Notes: a model not told the origin generated them from the letters alone. DNA of 64,000 bases from Candidatus Jettenia sp. (GCA_021650895.1 CP091278.1:1021659-1085658); one strand, 5' to 3'. Counted from the first letter of the stretch, positions 45,294-54,868 are shown. Translations and numbers: made by a program.

Positions 45294-45889
45294 TTTACCC
45301 TTCTGAGAATTTCTTTGAAAATAAAAATCTCATGGAGAGATTTGTGAGAAATATCTTCGATAGCGGATCTCAATATTAACGGAAACAGTCACTAATCAGA
45401 AGTAATAGCGCAATATGCTTGCCAAAGGGTACGTGAGAAGTTTATAGAGAATGGAGTAAGTTGCTTATAGAAGTATTTATAGTATTTCAATGATGAAACC
45501 GAACATATCCTCAACAGAGGAAAGACAACCCCACCAGTCATTGCGAGGGTCTTGTCCGAAGCAATCCTTTACAAGTTTCAGAAGAGATTGCTTCGGAAAA
45601 AACCCTCGCAATGACATGTTGAGAGATTCCGTAACGTCCCTATACCAGCATACAACCAAAGACTCATGCACCACATTTTGTTCGGTTTCATCTCTTGGAT
45701 GCTATAACAATGCACCATGCAAAGAGTCAGGTATTGATATTCAAGGGCTTATGACAAGAGAATTTGCTAAAAGACCTAACACGGGGTTACGATAACGGGC
45801 ATACCTCCAGGCAGAAGATGTGACGTGACACAGATGCGTGACGCCACAGGAGTGTGACAAGCACAGAACAATGAAATAAAATTGATAGT
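45294..45889. other. Intergenic region with nested inverted repeats
   Basis: About 600 bases between the hybrid kinase stop and the HD-GYP gene start. Apart from the nested inverted repeat at 45492-45692 nothing is recognised. The part near 45300-45420 should hold the promoter of the HD-GYP gene. Confidence 0.45.
45492..45692 (+). repeat. Nested inverted-repeat element
   Basis: Outer arms GATGAAACCGAACA (45492-45505) and TGTTCGGTTTCATC (45679-45692) are perfect complements. Inner arms GTCATTGCGAGGGT (45537-45550) and ACCCTCGCAATGAC (45602-45615) are also perfect, with CCGAAGCAATC/GATTGCTTCGG extending the stem. The inner part is of the GTCATTGCGAGG...GAAGCAATC type common in many genomes. 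No gene inside. Confidence 0.85.
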
Positions 45890-47851
45890 CTAAGTATCCA
45901 ATACTTCTCTCACCTTTTTCAAAAGTCCGGTTGGTGAAACAGGTTTTGAAATAAACGGTAAGCTTTCTTCCAGGATTATTTTATTACTCGCTCCATCTTT
46001 TGGATAACCGCTCATAAAAAGAACCTTTATTCCAGGCATTATTTTCTTTATTTCATCATATGCCTCTTTTCCATTTTTTTTTGGCATCATAACATCAAAG
46101 ACAAGAAGCCGGATATTGTCTTTATTTTTTATAAACTTATCTACTGCTTCTTCTCCGTTCACGGCGTCGATAACTTTATAACCTGACCCTCTAAATACCA
46201 TTTTAATGATTTTTCTGATTTCTATGTTATCTTCTGCGAGCAGTATCGTTTCAACACCTTTTACAGGGGTTGGCAAATCCTGAGGTATTATTTCCTCAAC
46301 ATCAGATTCAATTATGGGTAAATAAATCTTGAATGTTGTGCCTTTTCCTCGTGCACTATCAACCTGTATGTAACCCTGGTGTTGTGTAACGATTCCATAT
46401 ACGATTGCAAGCCCAAGACCTGTGCCTTTTCCGTGCTTTTTCGTTGTAAAAAACGGCTCAAAAATCATTTTTTGAGTCTCTGCATCCATACCCATGCCTG
46501 TATCTGAAATAGATACAAGGACGTATTTCCCAATCTCGCCGTAGCCATAATTTTGTATAAAAGCATTGTCTAATGTTACAATTTCAGTACGTATCGTTAA
46601 AATCCCTCCGTCCGGCATGGCATCCCGTGCGTTTGTTGCAAGGTTCATTAAGATTTGTTCTATCTGACCGCTATCTGCCATGATGGTATAATTTTTATCG
46701 ATAAGCACGATATTGAGCTTAATATTTTCACAAATGAGATTTGAAAGAAGGCTCTCAGCTCGTTTTATAATGGTATTTAAATGTACCGGTTTAGGATTAT
46801 TTATCTCTTTTCTACTGAAGGTAAGAAGATTTTGGGTTAAATGAATGGCCTTTTCTGCTATGACAAGGATTCTTTCAATATAATTCTTTGATGAGTCATC
46901 CTCTGATGAATCATATTTTTTCATCTTATTCTGTAGTAATTCTACATAGCCGATTATTGCAGAGAGAATATTGTTAAAATCATGGGCAATACATCCTACA
47001 AGTTTGCCAACAGATTCCAGCTTCTGGGCATGGTAGAGCTGCTCTCTCAATTTTGCCTTCTCTTCCTCTGCTTGTTTATATTCTGTGATATCCTGATTTG
47101 TTCCATTCATTTGAATTGCTTTACCAGCGCTGTCAAAAATAACTTCAGCCTCGGTATGTATAATACGAACCGAACCGTCTGATAAAAGAATACGAAAGTT
47201 AATACAATAAGATTTTTTCTCATCTAGTGCTTCTCGAACAGATTTCTTAACAAATACTCTATCGTCCGGATGAATAAAATTGAGAAGCGTTTCATATGTT
47301 CCATTGAATGTTTGTCGGGTTTTACCAAAAATGCGATAGAATTCATCAGATCCGACTACTTTGTTTTTTAGTATATCCCATTGCCAATTCCCCAGATGGG
47401 CGATTCGTTGTGCATTGGCAAGACTGGCCTCGCTTTTCCGAAGTGCCTCTTCTGCCTCTTTACGCTTTCTTCGTTCCCCTGCTTCTTTCAGTTCCCGTTC
47501 AATAGCAGGAACAAGCCTCGCCAGGTTATCCTTCATGAGGTAATCATGAGCCCCTGCTCTCATGGCTGCTACTGCTATCTCCTCTCCAATAGTACCCGAT
47601 ACAATGATAAATGGCAGATCAAGCCCACTGAGCTGTAACTGCGTGAGCGCACCAATCCCGCTAAAGAGCGGCATGGAGTGATCAGAAAGGACAACATCCC
47701 ATTCCTGTTGTTCAAGCAGTATCTTCATGCCTGAGGCTGTCTCGACCCGCTCGTAAACCGGATCATAGCCACCGCATCTCAATTCACGGAGGAGGAGTTC
47801 TGTATCATCCAGTGAGTCTTCGATAATTAATACGCGGAGAGGTTTCCCCAT
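45890..47851 (-). CDS. Hybrid histidine kinase, REC-PAS-HisKA-HATPase-REC
   Basis: 653 residues, soluble. Receiver 1-125 (Asp57), PAS about 145-260, HisKA with His290 in CIAHDFNNILSAIIGY, an NtrB/PleC-like phosphotransfer helix, HATPase about 385-515 (NLATNARDAM, SDTGMGM, GKGTGLGLAI), and a C-terminal receiver about 535-653 with Asp586. It would autophosphorylate and relay phosphate to its own receiver and then to other regulators. Its first 479 bases duplicate the start of the GGDEF-EAL gene at 27025-30513, so both may answer to the same upstream kinase. It lies 15 bases after the Rcp1-like receiver gene. Confidence 0.93.
   Translation of the reverse strand: MGKPLRVLIIEDSLDDTELLLRELRCGGYDPVYERVETASGMKILLEQQEWDVVLSDHSMPLFSGIGALTQLQLSGLDLPFIIVSGTIGEEIAVAAMRAGAHDYLMKDNLARLVPAIERELKEAGERRKRKEAEEALRKSEASLANAQRIAHLGNWQWDILKNKVVGSDEFYRIFGKTRQTFNGTYETLLNFIHPDDRVFVKKSVREALDEKKSYCINFRILLSDGSVRIIHTEAEVIFDSAGKAIQMNGTNQDITEYKQAEEEKAKLREQLYHAQKLESVGKLVGCIAHDFNNILSAIIGYVELLQNKMKKYDSSEDDSSKNYIERILVIAEKAIHLTQNLLTFSRKEINNPKPVHLNTIIKRAESLLSNLICENIKLNIVLIDKNYTIMADSGQIEQILMNLATNARDAMPDGGILTIRTEIVTLDNAFIQNYGYGEIGKYVLVSISDTGMGMDAETQKMIFEPFFTTKKHGKGTGLGLAIVYGIVTQHQGYIQVDSARGKGTTFKIYLPIIESDVEEIIPQDLPTPVKGVETILLAEDNIEIRKIIKMVFRGSGYKVIDAVNGEEAVDKFIKNKDNIRLLVFDVMMPKKNGKEAYDEIKKIMPGIKVLFMSGYPKDGASNKIILEESLPFISKPVSPTGLLKKVREVLDT
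47373..47851 (-). repeat. Duplicated 479-bp segment, copy 2
   Basis: Gap-free match to 30035-30513, including the start codon; see that entry. Few differences (for example GCTGTCTC for GCCGTCTC, and several within 45 bases of the start codon). Confidence 0.92.
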
Positions 47852-47865
47852 TTTTGTGCTTTCTT

Positions 47866-48303
47866 TTATCGGTTTGGAGATTTATTCAACAGGAGCCAGT
47901 AAACTCCCAATTGCCGTACTGCTTCGGAGAATTGATTAAAATCAACCGGTTTTTGAATATAACTGTTAGCGCCTAATCTATAGCTCTCAATAAGATCCCT
48001 TTCCTCACTTGAAGAAGTAAGGATGATTACTGGAAGTAATTTTGTCTGTTCATGAGCGCGGAGACGCCGCAATACTTCCAGGCCATCTATTTTTGGTAAT
48101 TTTAAATCAAGCAGTATGACCTCTGGCAGACCGCTTGAGGTATGATCAACATATTTACCATTACGAAAGAGGTAATCCAGCGCTTCAGCTCCGTCATTTA
48201 CAACCATTACTTTATTCATAATATTGTGCTTTTTCAGTGCACGGAGCGTAAGTTCCACATCATCCGGATTATCTTCTACCAGCAAGATAATTTTATTGTT
48301 CAC
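47866..48303 (-). CDS. Rcp1-like single-domain response regulator
   Basis: 145 residues: one receiver domain with the acidic pair Glu10/Asp11 in LLVEDNPDDVELT, phospho-acceptor Asp66 (LLDLKLPKIDG), Thr in ILTSS and Lys117-type QKPVDF. The extended loop ALDYLFRNGKYVD is typical of Rcp1-type regulators paired with phytochrome-like kinases. It lies between the MEDS-PAS kinase (95 bases upstream) and the hybrid kinase (15 bases downstream). It probably shuttles phosphate between them. Confidence 0.93.
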   Translation of the reverse strand: MNNKIILLVEDNPDDVELTLRALKKHNIMNKVMVVNDGAEALDYLFRNGKYVDHTSSGLPEVILLDLKLPKIDGLEVLRRLRAHEQTKLLPVIILTSSSEERDLIESYRLGANSYIQKPVDFNQFSEAVRQLGVYWLLLNKSPNR

Positions 48304-48398
48304 AGATTTGTCCTCATAAAAGTATCTAGAATACTAAATAGTGGGCAGCGAGCAGAAAGGAGCATCACCATTTGCTGCTTGCTACCTTTTCCCTTCTG

Positions 48399-50789
48399 TT
48401 ACGGCAAGGTAAAATAAAATGTTGCTCCTTTATTCACTTCGCCTTCTGCCCAGATTTGACCACCATGGCGATGAATAATACGTTGAACGGTAGCTAATCC
48501 AATACCTGTACCCTCAAACTCACTTGAGGAGTGCAGGCGCTGGAACGCAGCAAACAGCTTATCGATGTATGCCATATCAAAACCGGCGCCGTTATCTCGG
48601 ATAAAATACACGAGATTGCCATTACGCCGGGTAAAGCCGAATTCTATTTTTGCATGCATACATGTTTTGGTAAATTTCCATGCATTATTTAAGAGGTTTT
48701 CCATCGCTATCCTGAGTAACTGCGGATCACCGTTAGCGATAAGTTCATCAGCAACAATAAATTCAATGCGGCGCTCTGGCTGCTTTTCCCGAAGTTCCAA
48801 AGCAAGCGTTTTTACCATAGCGCTTAGATCAACCTCTTTTCGGCGCATTTCACTCCGTGTTATACGAGACAGATTCAACAGATCGTTGATAAGCTGTCCC
48901 ATACGTTGGCTGGCTACCCTTATCCGATGAAGATAGTTTTTCCCCTGTTCGTCCAGTGTATCGGTATAGTCTTCTATTAATGCTTTACTAAATCCATCTA
49001 TGCCTCTTAGCGGTGCACGAAGATCATGCGATACCGAATAGCAGAATGCTTCCAGTTCCTTATTAGCAGCAGTAAGTTGGGTAGTAAGATATTCAAGTTG
49101 ATCACGTTGCTTCCGCAGTTCATTTTCAAATTGCTTCTGTTCAGTAATATCTTCTTTAATTGCAACGAAATGGGCAATGGTTCCATCAGCTTTTTTTATT
49201 GGGGAAATAGATACTGATTCCCAGTAGAGTTCGCCATTTTTTTTCTTATTAACAAATTCTCCATGCCATATATTACCGGAAGTAATCACAGCCCATAATT
49301 GTTCATATGCTTCAATAGGTGTTTTGCCAGATTTTAAAATGTGGGGATTCTTCCCGACTACTTCATCAAAGGTATAACCTGTTAATTGGACAAATTTTGA
49401 ATTGACATACTCTATTTCGCCTCTGGTGTTTGTAATTATGATTGAGCATGGATTTTGTTCAACTGCATTAGACAGCTTACGGAGACCCTCTTCCATCTGT
49501 TTACGTTCGGTAATGTCTACTCCATACAAGTTAACATAAGAAGTATCCTTCACTGGCACAATGGTAAAAGAGAATATTCTATCTCCATGATTCATTTCGA
49601 TCCCTTTTTTTATTGCTTTGGTATGGAAAGCATGGGTAATAAATTGGTACAAGAAATCTGGTATGCATTGGCCAACCTCACAGTTCCATTCATGCAGGAA
49701 AAATTTACCAGATGGATTAGCATAAAGAATGGTACCATCTTGAGCGATGCGCAACACAGGATATGGATTCTCGGAGGGAAATTTTGCTGTATTTTTTATT
49801 TCCTCCTCTGCCTGCCTGGACTTCGTAATGTCCCTGACTATACCCCATGTTCCTTTCGGTTTGCCATTTTCATCTCTGATTACCCAGACCCGAATGGATA
49901 TTGGAAACACCGTTCCATTCTTCCTTATATATTCCTTTTCGTATTCATCAGTATAGTTCCTTTCAACGATTAGTTCTTTTACTTTCTCAGCTTCCATCTG
50001 ATGCCATTTTTCCGGTGTAAGTTGCTGATAGGTTAATTTTTTTATTTCTTCTTTAGAGTAACCAAGCATACCTGCATACGCCTCATTGCATTCAAGTATG
50101 TGACCATCCATATCTGTAGCTACAATTCCGTCCTTAATAGTCTCATATAAAGTACGATACTTCTCTTCAGACTTTTGGAGCGCCTCTCTTATCCGTTTTT
50201 TCTCAATGTTCTGAATAAGCTCTAACTTACCTTCACGTTTAATGAGGGCAAATTGATGGTTGCGGACTACATCTATTATTTCATATGCCCGGCACTTATC
50301 AAGAGAATAACTACAAATGGCCATCATCGGATAGTAGCTAAGGACATTATCTATCGCTTCCTCATAATCTGCGAAACTTTTCCAATCCTTTTTTTCAAGC
50401 CAGGCAGTATTGCCGGTTATCCTCATACCATCATAACCTTTAGTCACGGCCTGATTGAGTTTATCAACCCAGCCGTTGAGAACTTCCTGCAAGTTGAAAA
50501 TACCATCTTTAAGATACCATTCGGTATACGGGATGATTTCTATCTGTTTTTTTACTATATAGTGTTCAAAATCAGGTAGTATTTTTTTCATTGCAGACTT
50601 AGCCTCTTCTACGGTAAGAGGTTCTGATGTAATCCACATACAAAATTCATTATTTTCCAGACCAGCCTTAAAATAGGGTACTAAGATATCAATTAAATCT
50701 TCCCTGGTTTGATAAAATTGAGAAAGGTGGGTGCCCCATGGGGTATCACCAATAATATCTATTCCTGTTTTTCTCATAATTTTTGCCAT
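48399..50789 (-). CDS. MEDS-PAS-PAS-PAS histidine kinase
   Basis: 796 residues, no membrane helices. An N-terminal MEDS (DcmR-type sensory) domain about 15-190 begins GTHLSQFYQTREDLIDILVP; such domains are linked to sensing of one-carbon or other small compounds. Three PAS domains follow (about 205-325, 335-428, 435-552). HisKA has His588 in CYSVSHDLRAPLRGIDGF, and HATPase spans about 685-796 (NLLNNAWKFT, DNGAGFDMAY, GTGIGLATV). The kinase part is of the bacteriophytochrome type and closely resembles that of the next kinase (51223-53517), pointing to gene duplication. It is probably co-transcribed with the Rcp1-like receiver. Confidence 0.92.
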   Translation of the reverse strand: MAKIMRKTGIDIIGDTPWGTHLSQFYQTREDLIDILVPYFKAGLENNEFCMWITSEPLTVEEAKSAMKKILPDFEHYIVKKQIEIIPYTEWYLKDGIFNLQEVLNGWVDKLNQAVTKGYDGMRITGNTAWLEKKDWKSFADYEEAIDNVLSYYPMMAICSYSLDKCRAYEIIDVVRNHQFALIKREGKLELIQNIEKKRIREALQKSEEKYRTLYETIKDGIVATDMDGHILECNEAYAGMLGYSKEEIKKLTYQQLTPEKWHQMEAEKVKELIVERNYTDEYEKEYIRKNGTVFPISIRVWVIRDENGKPKGTWGIVRDITKSRQAEEEIKNTAKFPSENPYPVLRIAQDGTILYANPSGKFFLHEWNCEVGQCIPDFLYQFITHAFHTKAIKKGIEMNHGDRIFSFTIVPVKDTSYVNLYGVDITERKQMEEGLRKLSNAVEQNPCSIIITNTRGEIEYVNSKFVQLTGYTFDEVVGKNPHILKSGKTPIEAYEQLWAVITSGNIWHGEFVNKKKNGELYWESVSISPIKKADGTIAHFVAIKEDITEQKQFENELRKQRDQLEYLTTQLTAANKELEAFCYSVSHDLRAPLRGIDGFSKALIEDYTDTLDEQGKNYLHRIRVASQRMGQLINDLLNLSRITRSEMRRKEVDLSAMVKTLALELREKQPERRIEFIVADELIANGDPQLLRIAMENLLNNAWKFTKTCMHAKIEFGFTRRNGNLVYFIRDNGAGFDMAYIDKLFAAFQRLHSSSEFEGTGIGLATVQRIIHRHGGQIWAEGEVNKGATFYFTLP

Positions 50790-51222
50790 GTTAATTACCT
50801 AGCATACTACATTTGTTCTTTCATGAGATACGATACGGAGGATTGAATTAAATCGAATTTTTTAATTGTCCTTAAATCAGCCGATTTGTGCAATCTAAAA
50901 TTTACCTTTTTCAATATTTTGCTGAAATTTTACTATAATTCAATGGATAAACCCGAAGAGAATGCCTATGCTTCATTTTATAAACCCATTCATTTAATTA
51001 GACCTTCGGCAACTTTTGTTTTTTATCAAACCGTAGGGCAAGGCTTTAGCCTTGCTTCCCCGCATGAACGTGCATGCGGGAGAGAGCAACCCTAAAGGGT
51101 TGCCCTACGTAACTTTTATAGCAGTAGTGGCAAGGTGCGCCTTACCACTACGTAGTTTGTTTAAATTTCCTAAACATAATATAGCGGCAATGAAGTATCA
51201 ACTTGCCGCCTTTTCCCTTCTG
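50790..51222. other. Intergenic region between two paralogous kinases
   Basis: Contains the inverted copy of the composite repeat at 51033-51151. The stretch from 50790 to about 50950 is AT-rich and should contain the promoter of the MEDS-PAS kinase operon. No gene recognised. Confidence 0.45.
51033..51151 (-). repeat. Composite palindromic repeat, copy 2 (inverted)
   Basis: Here part B (51033-51108, GTAGGGCAAGGCTTTAGC ... AAAGGGTTGCCCTAC) comes first and part A (51124-51151, GTAGTGGCAAGGTGCG ... CCACTAC) second, the reverse of copies 1 and 3. B has a central GCATGAACGTGCATGC palindromic tip. The A palindrome has one or two mismatches. Confidence 0.88.
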
Positions 51223-53517
51223 CTATGGCAAGGTAAAATAAAATGTTGCTCCTTTATTCACTTCGCTTTCTGCCCAGATTTGACCGCCGTGACGATGAAT
51301 GACTCGCTGTACGGTAGCCAGTCCAATACCAGTTCCTTCAAACTCGATTGCTGAGTGCAAACGCTGAAATGCTCCAAAGAGCTTGTTGGTGTAAGCCATA
51401 TCAAAGCCGGCGCCGTTGTCTCGTATGAAATACGTTTGTTTACCATTCTGTTGTGTACTACCGAATTCTATTCTTGCATAGATGTTCTTCCTGGTAAATT
51501 TCCATGCATTGTTCAAGAGGTTTTCGAGCGCTATCCGTAGCAATTGTGAATCACCGTGAGAACAAAGCCCTTTGGTAATACTACATTCAATCTGGCGTTC
51601 CGGCTGTTTCTCTCTCAATTCCATCAAAATATTTTCCACAAGTATGCTCAGGTTAACTCTCTTTTGTTGTATTTCACTCCGTGTTATACGGGATAAGTTT
51701 AATAAGTCATCGATAAGTTGCCCCATACGCTGGCTGGCTGCGCTTACCCGTTGGAGGTAATTTTTTCCTTGTTCGTCTAACGTATCAGAATGATCTTCCA
51801 TCATTGCCTTGCAAAAGCCATTAATACTTCTTAGCGGTGCCCGCAGATCGTGTGATACGGAATAGCAGAATGCCTCTAATTCTTTGTTAGAGGCAGCAAG
51901 CTGGTTTGTAAGGCTCTCCAAATTATCACGCTGCTTTCTCAATTCATCTTCAGCCCTCTTGCGCTCGGTAATATCCTCTTTAACTGCGAGGAAATAAGCA
52001 ATAACCCCTTCAGAATTTCTTATGGGAGAAATAGATGCATACTCCCAATAAAGCTCGCCATTCTTTCTCTTGTTATGAAATTCACCCCTCCATTCTTCGC
52101 CGGAAATAATTGTATCCCATAAATGTTTATATTCTTCAGGAGGTTTATCGCCGGATTTTAAAATACGCGGATTCTGTCCGATTGTTTCTTTCGGGGTATA
52201 ACCAGTTGTCTTATAGAATTTTGGGTTTGCGTATTCAATACTACCTTTTGTATCAGTGATTACAATCGTACACGGGCTTTGTTCCACAGCATTGTATAAC
52301 TTTCGAAGTTCATTTTCGATTCGTTTTCGTTCTGTAATTTCTTCTATTAATTCTCTTTCTATTTGCGTATGTTCGGCAATTTTTCTTGCAAGTTCTTCAG
52401 CCATCGTATTAAAACTTATGGCCAGATTCCCTATTTCGTCCTTATGAGATATTTTTACCCGGTAATCTAATTCCCCATCCGTAAACCTTTCTGTTGCATT
52501 CATTAAATCTTGAATGGGCTTTGAGGTCGAAACAGCAAAGATAATTCCTATACTCGTAACTGCGACTATACCAGTTACTCCAAAAATCAACGCAATGATA
52601 CCTAACATCTTTAAGGGTGCAAAAACCTCTGCTTTATCTATCTCTGCCAAAAGTATCCAGTCATATTTGGGTATATACAGAGAGGCACCAACAACCGGAA
52701 CACCCCTATAATCTTTATAAATACCAACGGTTTCTTTCTTGCCTTTCATGATCTTATGAACTGGCTCTGTATTTATTACCTGCCTGAGAGGAGCATTTTT
52801 TATAAACCTTGATTCCGTCAGCAGTGTCTTATCTTTATTAATTAAATACACTTCCCCAGTCTCTTCCATTTCAACACGATTCGTTGTGATCTCAAATAGA
52901 GATGCAAGATCGTAGGCATTAATAAGCATACCGATAGGCTTGCCTTGCCTCGAGAAAATTGGCGCAGAGATAAATATACAACTTGAATTGAGATAAGAAG
53001 AGTAGTGTGGTTGACCAATCGTGGTGTCACCATAGCTTTTCCTTACTCCTTGTTTAAATATATCCATATCGGACATATTCATACCAATTATGTTCTCATG
53101 GGTGGATGAAACAATCTTACCATATTGGTCAATCAGGATTATTGCTACAAGATGATGGTAGAGTGGTTTCTTATTTTTCGATAGGTACTTATTTAAATGA
53201 GTTACCGCATATTGTTGAGAGGTTCTTCCATTGACAATTATTTCAAACTTACTTCTTATGTACCCATCGGAACTGAAATTTTTAGTCCGAGTATCATTTC
53301 CTTCCATAAAAGACAAAATATGCTGCTTTTTTGATTCTGCGAGGGCTCTTAACTGCCTAAATATTTGCTCCTTTATCGTATTTCTAGCGCTGAGGTAATA
53401 TACTGTTGTAATGGTAAGAATTGGTATGAGGGAAATAGAAAATGCAAAGACAAGTAATCTACCTTTAATTGATAAAAGTGGATTTATCTTATGAAATCTT
53501 ATTTTGCTTCTATCCAT
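51223..53517 (-). CDS. Membrane sensor histidine kinase, dCache-HAMP-PAS-HisKA-HATPase
   Basis: 764 residues. TM1 about 20-43, extracytoplasmic dCache-like sensor about 45-300 (HHLVAIILIDQYGKIVSSTH; ISAPIFSRQGKPIGMLINAY), TM2 about 303-330, HAMP about 328-382, PAS about 405-520, HisKA with His556 in CYSVSHDLRAPLRSINGF, and HATPase to the end. dCache domains bind small ligands such as amino acids or carboxylates. The kinase module is a near-copy of that in the MEDS-PAS kinase. No receiver gene is adjacent, so it may feed the Rcp1-like receiver downstream. Composite repeat copy 2 lies just after its stop. Confidence 0.92.
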   Translation of the reverse strand: MDRSKIRFHKINPLLSIKGRLLVFAFSISLIPILTITTVYYLSARNTIKEQIFRQLRALAESKKQHILSFMEGNDTRTKNFSSDGYIRSKFEIIVNGRTSQQYAVTHLNKYLSKNKKPLYHHLVAIILIDQYGKIVSSTHENIIGMNMSDMDIFKQGVRKSYGDTTIGQPHYSSYLNSSCIFISAPIFSRQGKPIGMLINAYDLASLFEITTNRVEMEETGEVYLINKDKTLLTESRFIKNAPLRQVINTEPVHKIMKGKKETVGIYKDYRGVPVVGASLYIPKYDWILLAEIDKAEVFAPLKMLGIIALIFGVTGIVAVTSIGIIFAVSTSKPIQDLMNATERFTDGELDYRVKISHKDEIGNLAISFNTMAEELARKIAEHTQIERELIEEITERKRIENELRKLYNAVEQSPCTIVITDTKGSIEYANPKFYKTTGYTPKETIGQNPRILKSGDKPPEEYKHLWDTIISGEEWRGEFHNKRKNGELYWEYASISPIRNSEGVIAYFLAVKEDITERKRAEDELRKQRDNLESLTNQLAASNKELEAFCYSVSHDLRAPLRSINGFCKAMMEDHSDTLDEQGKNYLQRVSAASQRMGQLIDDLLNLSRITRSEIQQKRVNLSILVENILMELREKQPERQIECSITKGLCSHGDSQLLRIALENLLNNAWKFTRKNIYARIEFGSTQQNGKQTYFIRDNGAGFDMAYTNKLFGAFQRLHSAIEFEGTGIGLATVQRVIHRHGGQIWAESEVNKGATFYFTLP

Positions 53518-53839
53518 AACTTAATTTATTATTTGGAATACTATTAAGAATTTTAGGTTTCTGCCTAAGTTTCTATCCTATCGTGTTACCGTTAATAAAG
53601 AACATAAGCTATAATTGTACAGAAATTTTTACCCGAATTGAAGTAGTTTTGTTTAAGATTAAAGAAAATTAGATAGGAAGAATTATGTGAGGAGAGATGC
53701 AAAATCTTGCATCTCTCCTCTCCCTTAAGAGACTCATACTTGAATAAGCGAGGTTTTGTGCTATAGTACATCGGTGCAGTTTTATAAGGTTAAAGCAAAC
53801 ACCATAATTTTTAATACATTTTGTATAGGAGAGAGAGTT
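53518..53839. other. Intergenic region upstream of the MDR gene
   Basis: Divergent spacer. The frame of the next gene is open back to 53756, but AGGAGAG before ATG 53840 decides its start. Contains the hairpin at 53689-53720. Otherwise AT-rich with nothing recognised. Confidence 0.45.
53689..53720 (+). repeat. Perfect 14-bp hairpin repeat
   Basis: GAGGAGAGATGCAA (53689-53702) and TTGCATCTCTCCTC (53707-53720) with loop AATC. No T-run on either side, so it is not a standard terminator. Related in layout to 44003-44028. Confidence 0.75.
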
Positions 53840-54868
53840 ATGAAGGCTGTCGTCTTTTACGAACATGGTGGAGTAGATAAATTAACCTATACCGATAGGG
53901 AGGAACCAAAGATTTCTCCCTATGAAGTATTGGTAAAGGTAAAGGCGTGCGCACTGAATCACTTGGATATCTGGGTGAGGCAAGGTTTGCCCGGGGCAGA
54001 GATCCCTATGCCACATATCCCGGGTAGTGATATTGTCGGCGAAGTTGCTGAGGTAGGAATGGAGGTCAAGAAATTCAGACTAGGCGATAAGGTACTTATT
54101 GCCCCTGGTGTCCGTTGCAGAAAGTGTGTATATTGTATTACGAATAATGACAGCATGTGTAGTAGTTTTAAGATAATGGGATTTCAAGTACAGGGAGGTT
54201 ATGCGGAATTTGCCAAGGCACATGTGGATAATATCATCCCTGTTTCCGATAAACATTCCTTTGAGGAATGGGCAGCCATTCCTTTAGTGTTTTTAACAGC
54301 CTGGCATATGCTTATTACACGGGGACAACTGAAACCGGGAGAGAATGTATTGATCCATGCTGCCGGCAGTGGCATTGGCAGCGCTGCTATTCAGATAGCC
54401 CGTGTAGCTGGCGCCCGGATAATTGCCACAGCCCGCGGGAAGGAAAAATTGGAAAAAGCAAAACAGATAGGCGCTGACGAGGTTATAGACTATTCGAAAG
54501 ACGATTATGGAGAAAGAGTAAGGTCAGTAACTAATAACAAGGGGGTAGATCTTATTTTCGAGCATATTGGTCCCGATACCTGGGAAAAGAATTTGCAGTG
54601 CCTTACCAAGGGAGGGCGAATGGTGGTGTGCGGGGCAACAAGCGGCCCTACCACAACGATAGATATCCGGTTTTTATATATGAAACAGCATACTGTTCTT
54701 GGCTGCTATATGGGTAGTAAAAAGGAGCTTTTTGATGTATTGAATCTTGTAGAACTTGGGAAGTTAAGACCTGTTATCGATACCGTATTTCCGCTCAAAG
54801 ATGCCGCTGCAGCACAGCAAAGAATGCTGAACAGGGAAAATTTCGGAAAGATTGTATTAAAAGTTTAA
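53840..54868 (+). CDS. Zinc-containing quinone oxidoreductase-like MDR protein
   Basis: 342 residues from ATG 53840 (AGGAGAG upstream). Medium-chain dehydrogenase/reductase fold: MKAVVFYEHGG start; structural zinc cysteines Cys93, Cys96, Cys99, Cys107 (CRKCVYCITNNDSMC); nucleotide-binding HAAGSGIGSAAIQIARVAGA. The usual catalytic-zinc 'GHE' is replaced by PGSD, so the catalytic zinc is probably absent, as in NADPH:quinone/enone reductases. It would reduce quinones or enoyl compounds with NADPH. Monocistronic, with a composite repeat downstream. Confidence 0.88.
   Translation: MKAVVFYEHGGVDKLTYTDREEPKISPYEVLVKVKACALNHLDIWVRQGLPGAEIPMPHIPGSDIVGEVAEVGMEVKKFRLGDKVLIAPGVRCRKCVYCITNNDSMCSSFKIMGFQVQGGYAEFAKAHVDNIIPVSDKHSFEEWAAIPLVFLTAWHMLITRGQLKPGENVLIHAAGSGIGSAAIQIARVAGARIIATARGKEKLEKAKQIGADEVIDYSKDDYGERVRSVTNNKGVDLIFEHIGPDTWEKNLQCLTKGGRMVVCGATSGPTTTIDIRFLYMKQHTVLGCYMGSKKELFDVLNLVELGKLRPVIDTVFPLKDAAAAQQRMLNRENFGKIVLKV

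Noticed and set aside
45477-45795. Frames of 65 and 101 codons over the nested inverted repeat
   Set aside because: Their sequence is dictated by the two inverted repeat arms; no family resemblance.
53756-53839. N-terminal extension of the MDR protein from 53756
   Set aside because: The strong AGGAGAG before ATG 53840 and family length place the start at 53840.
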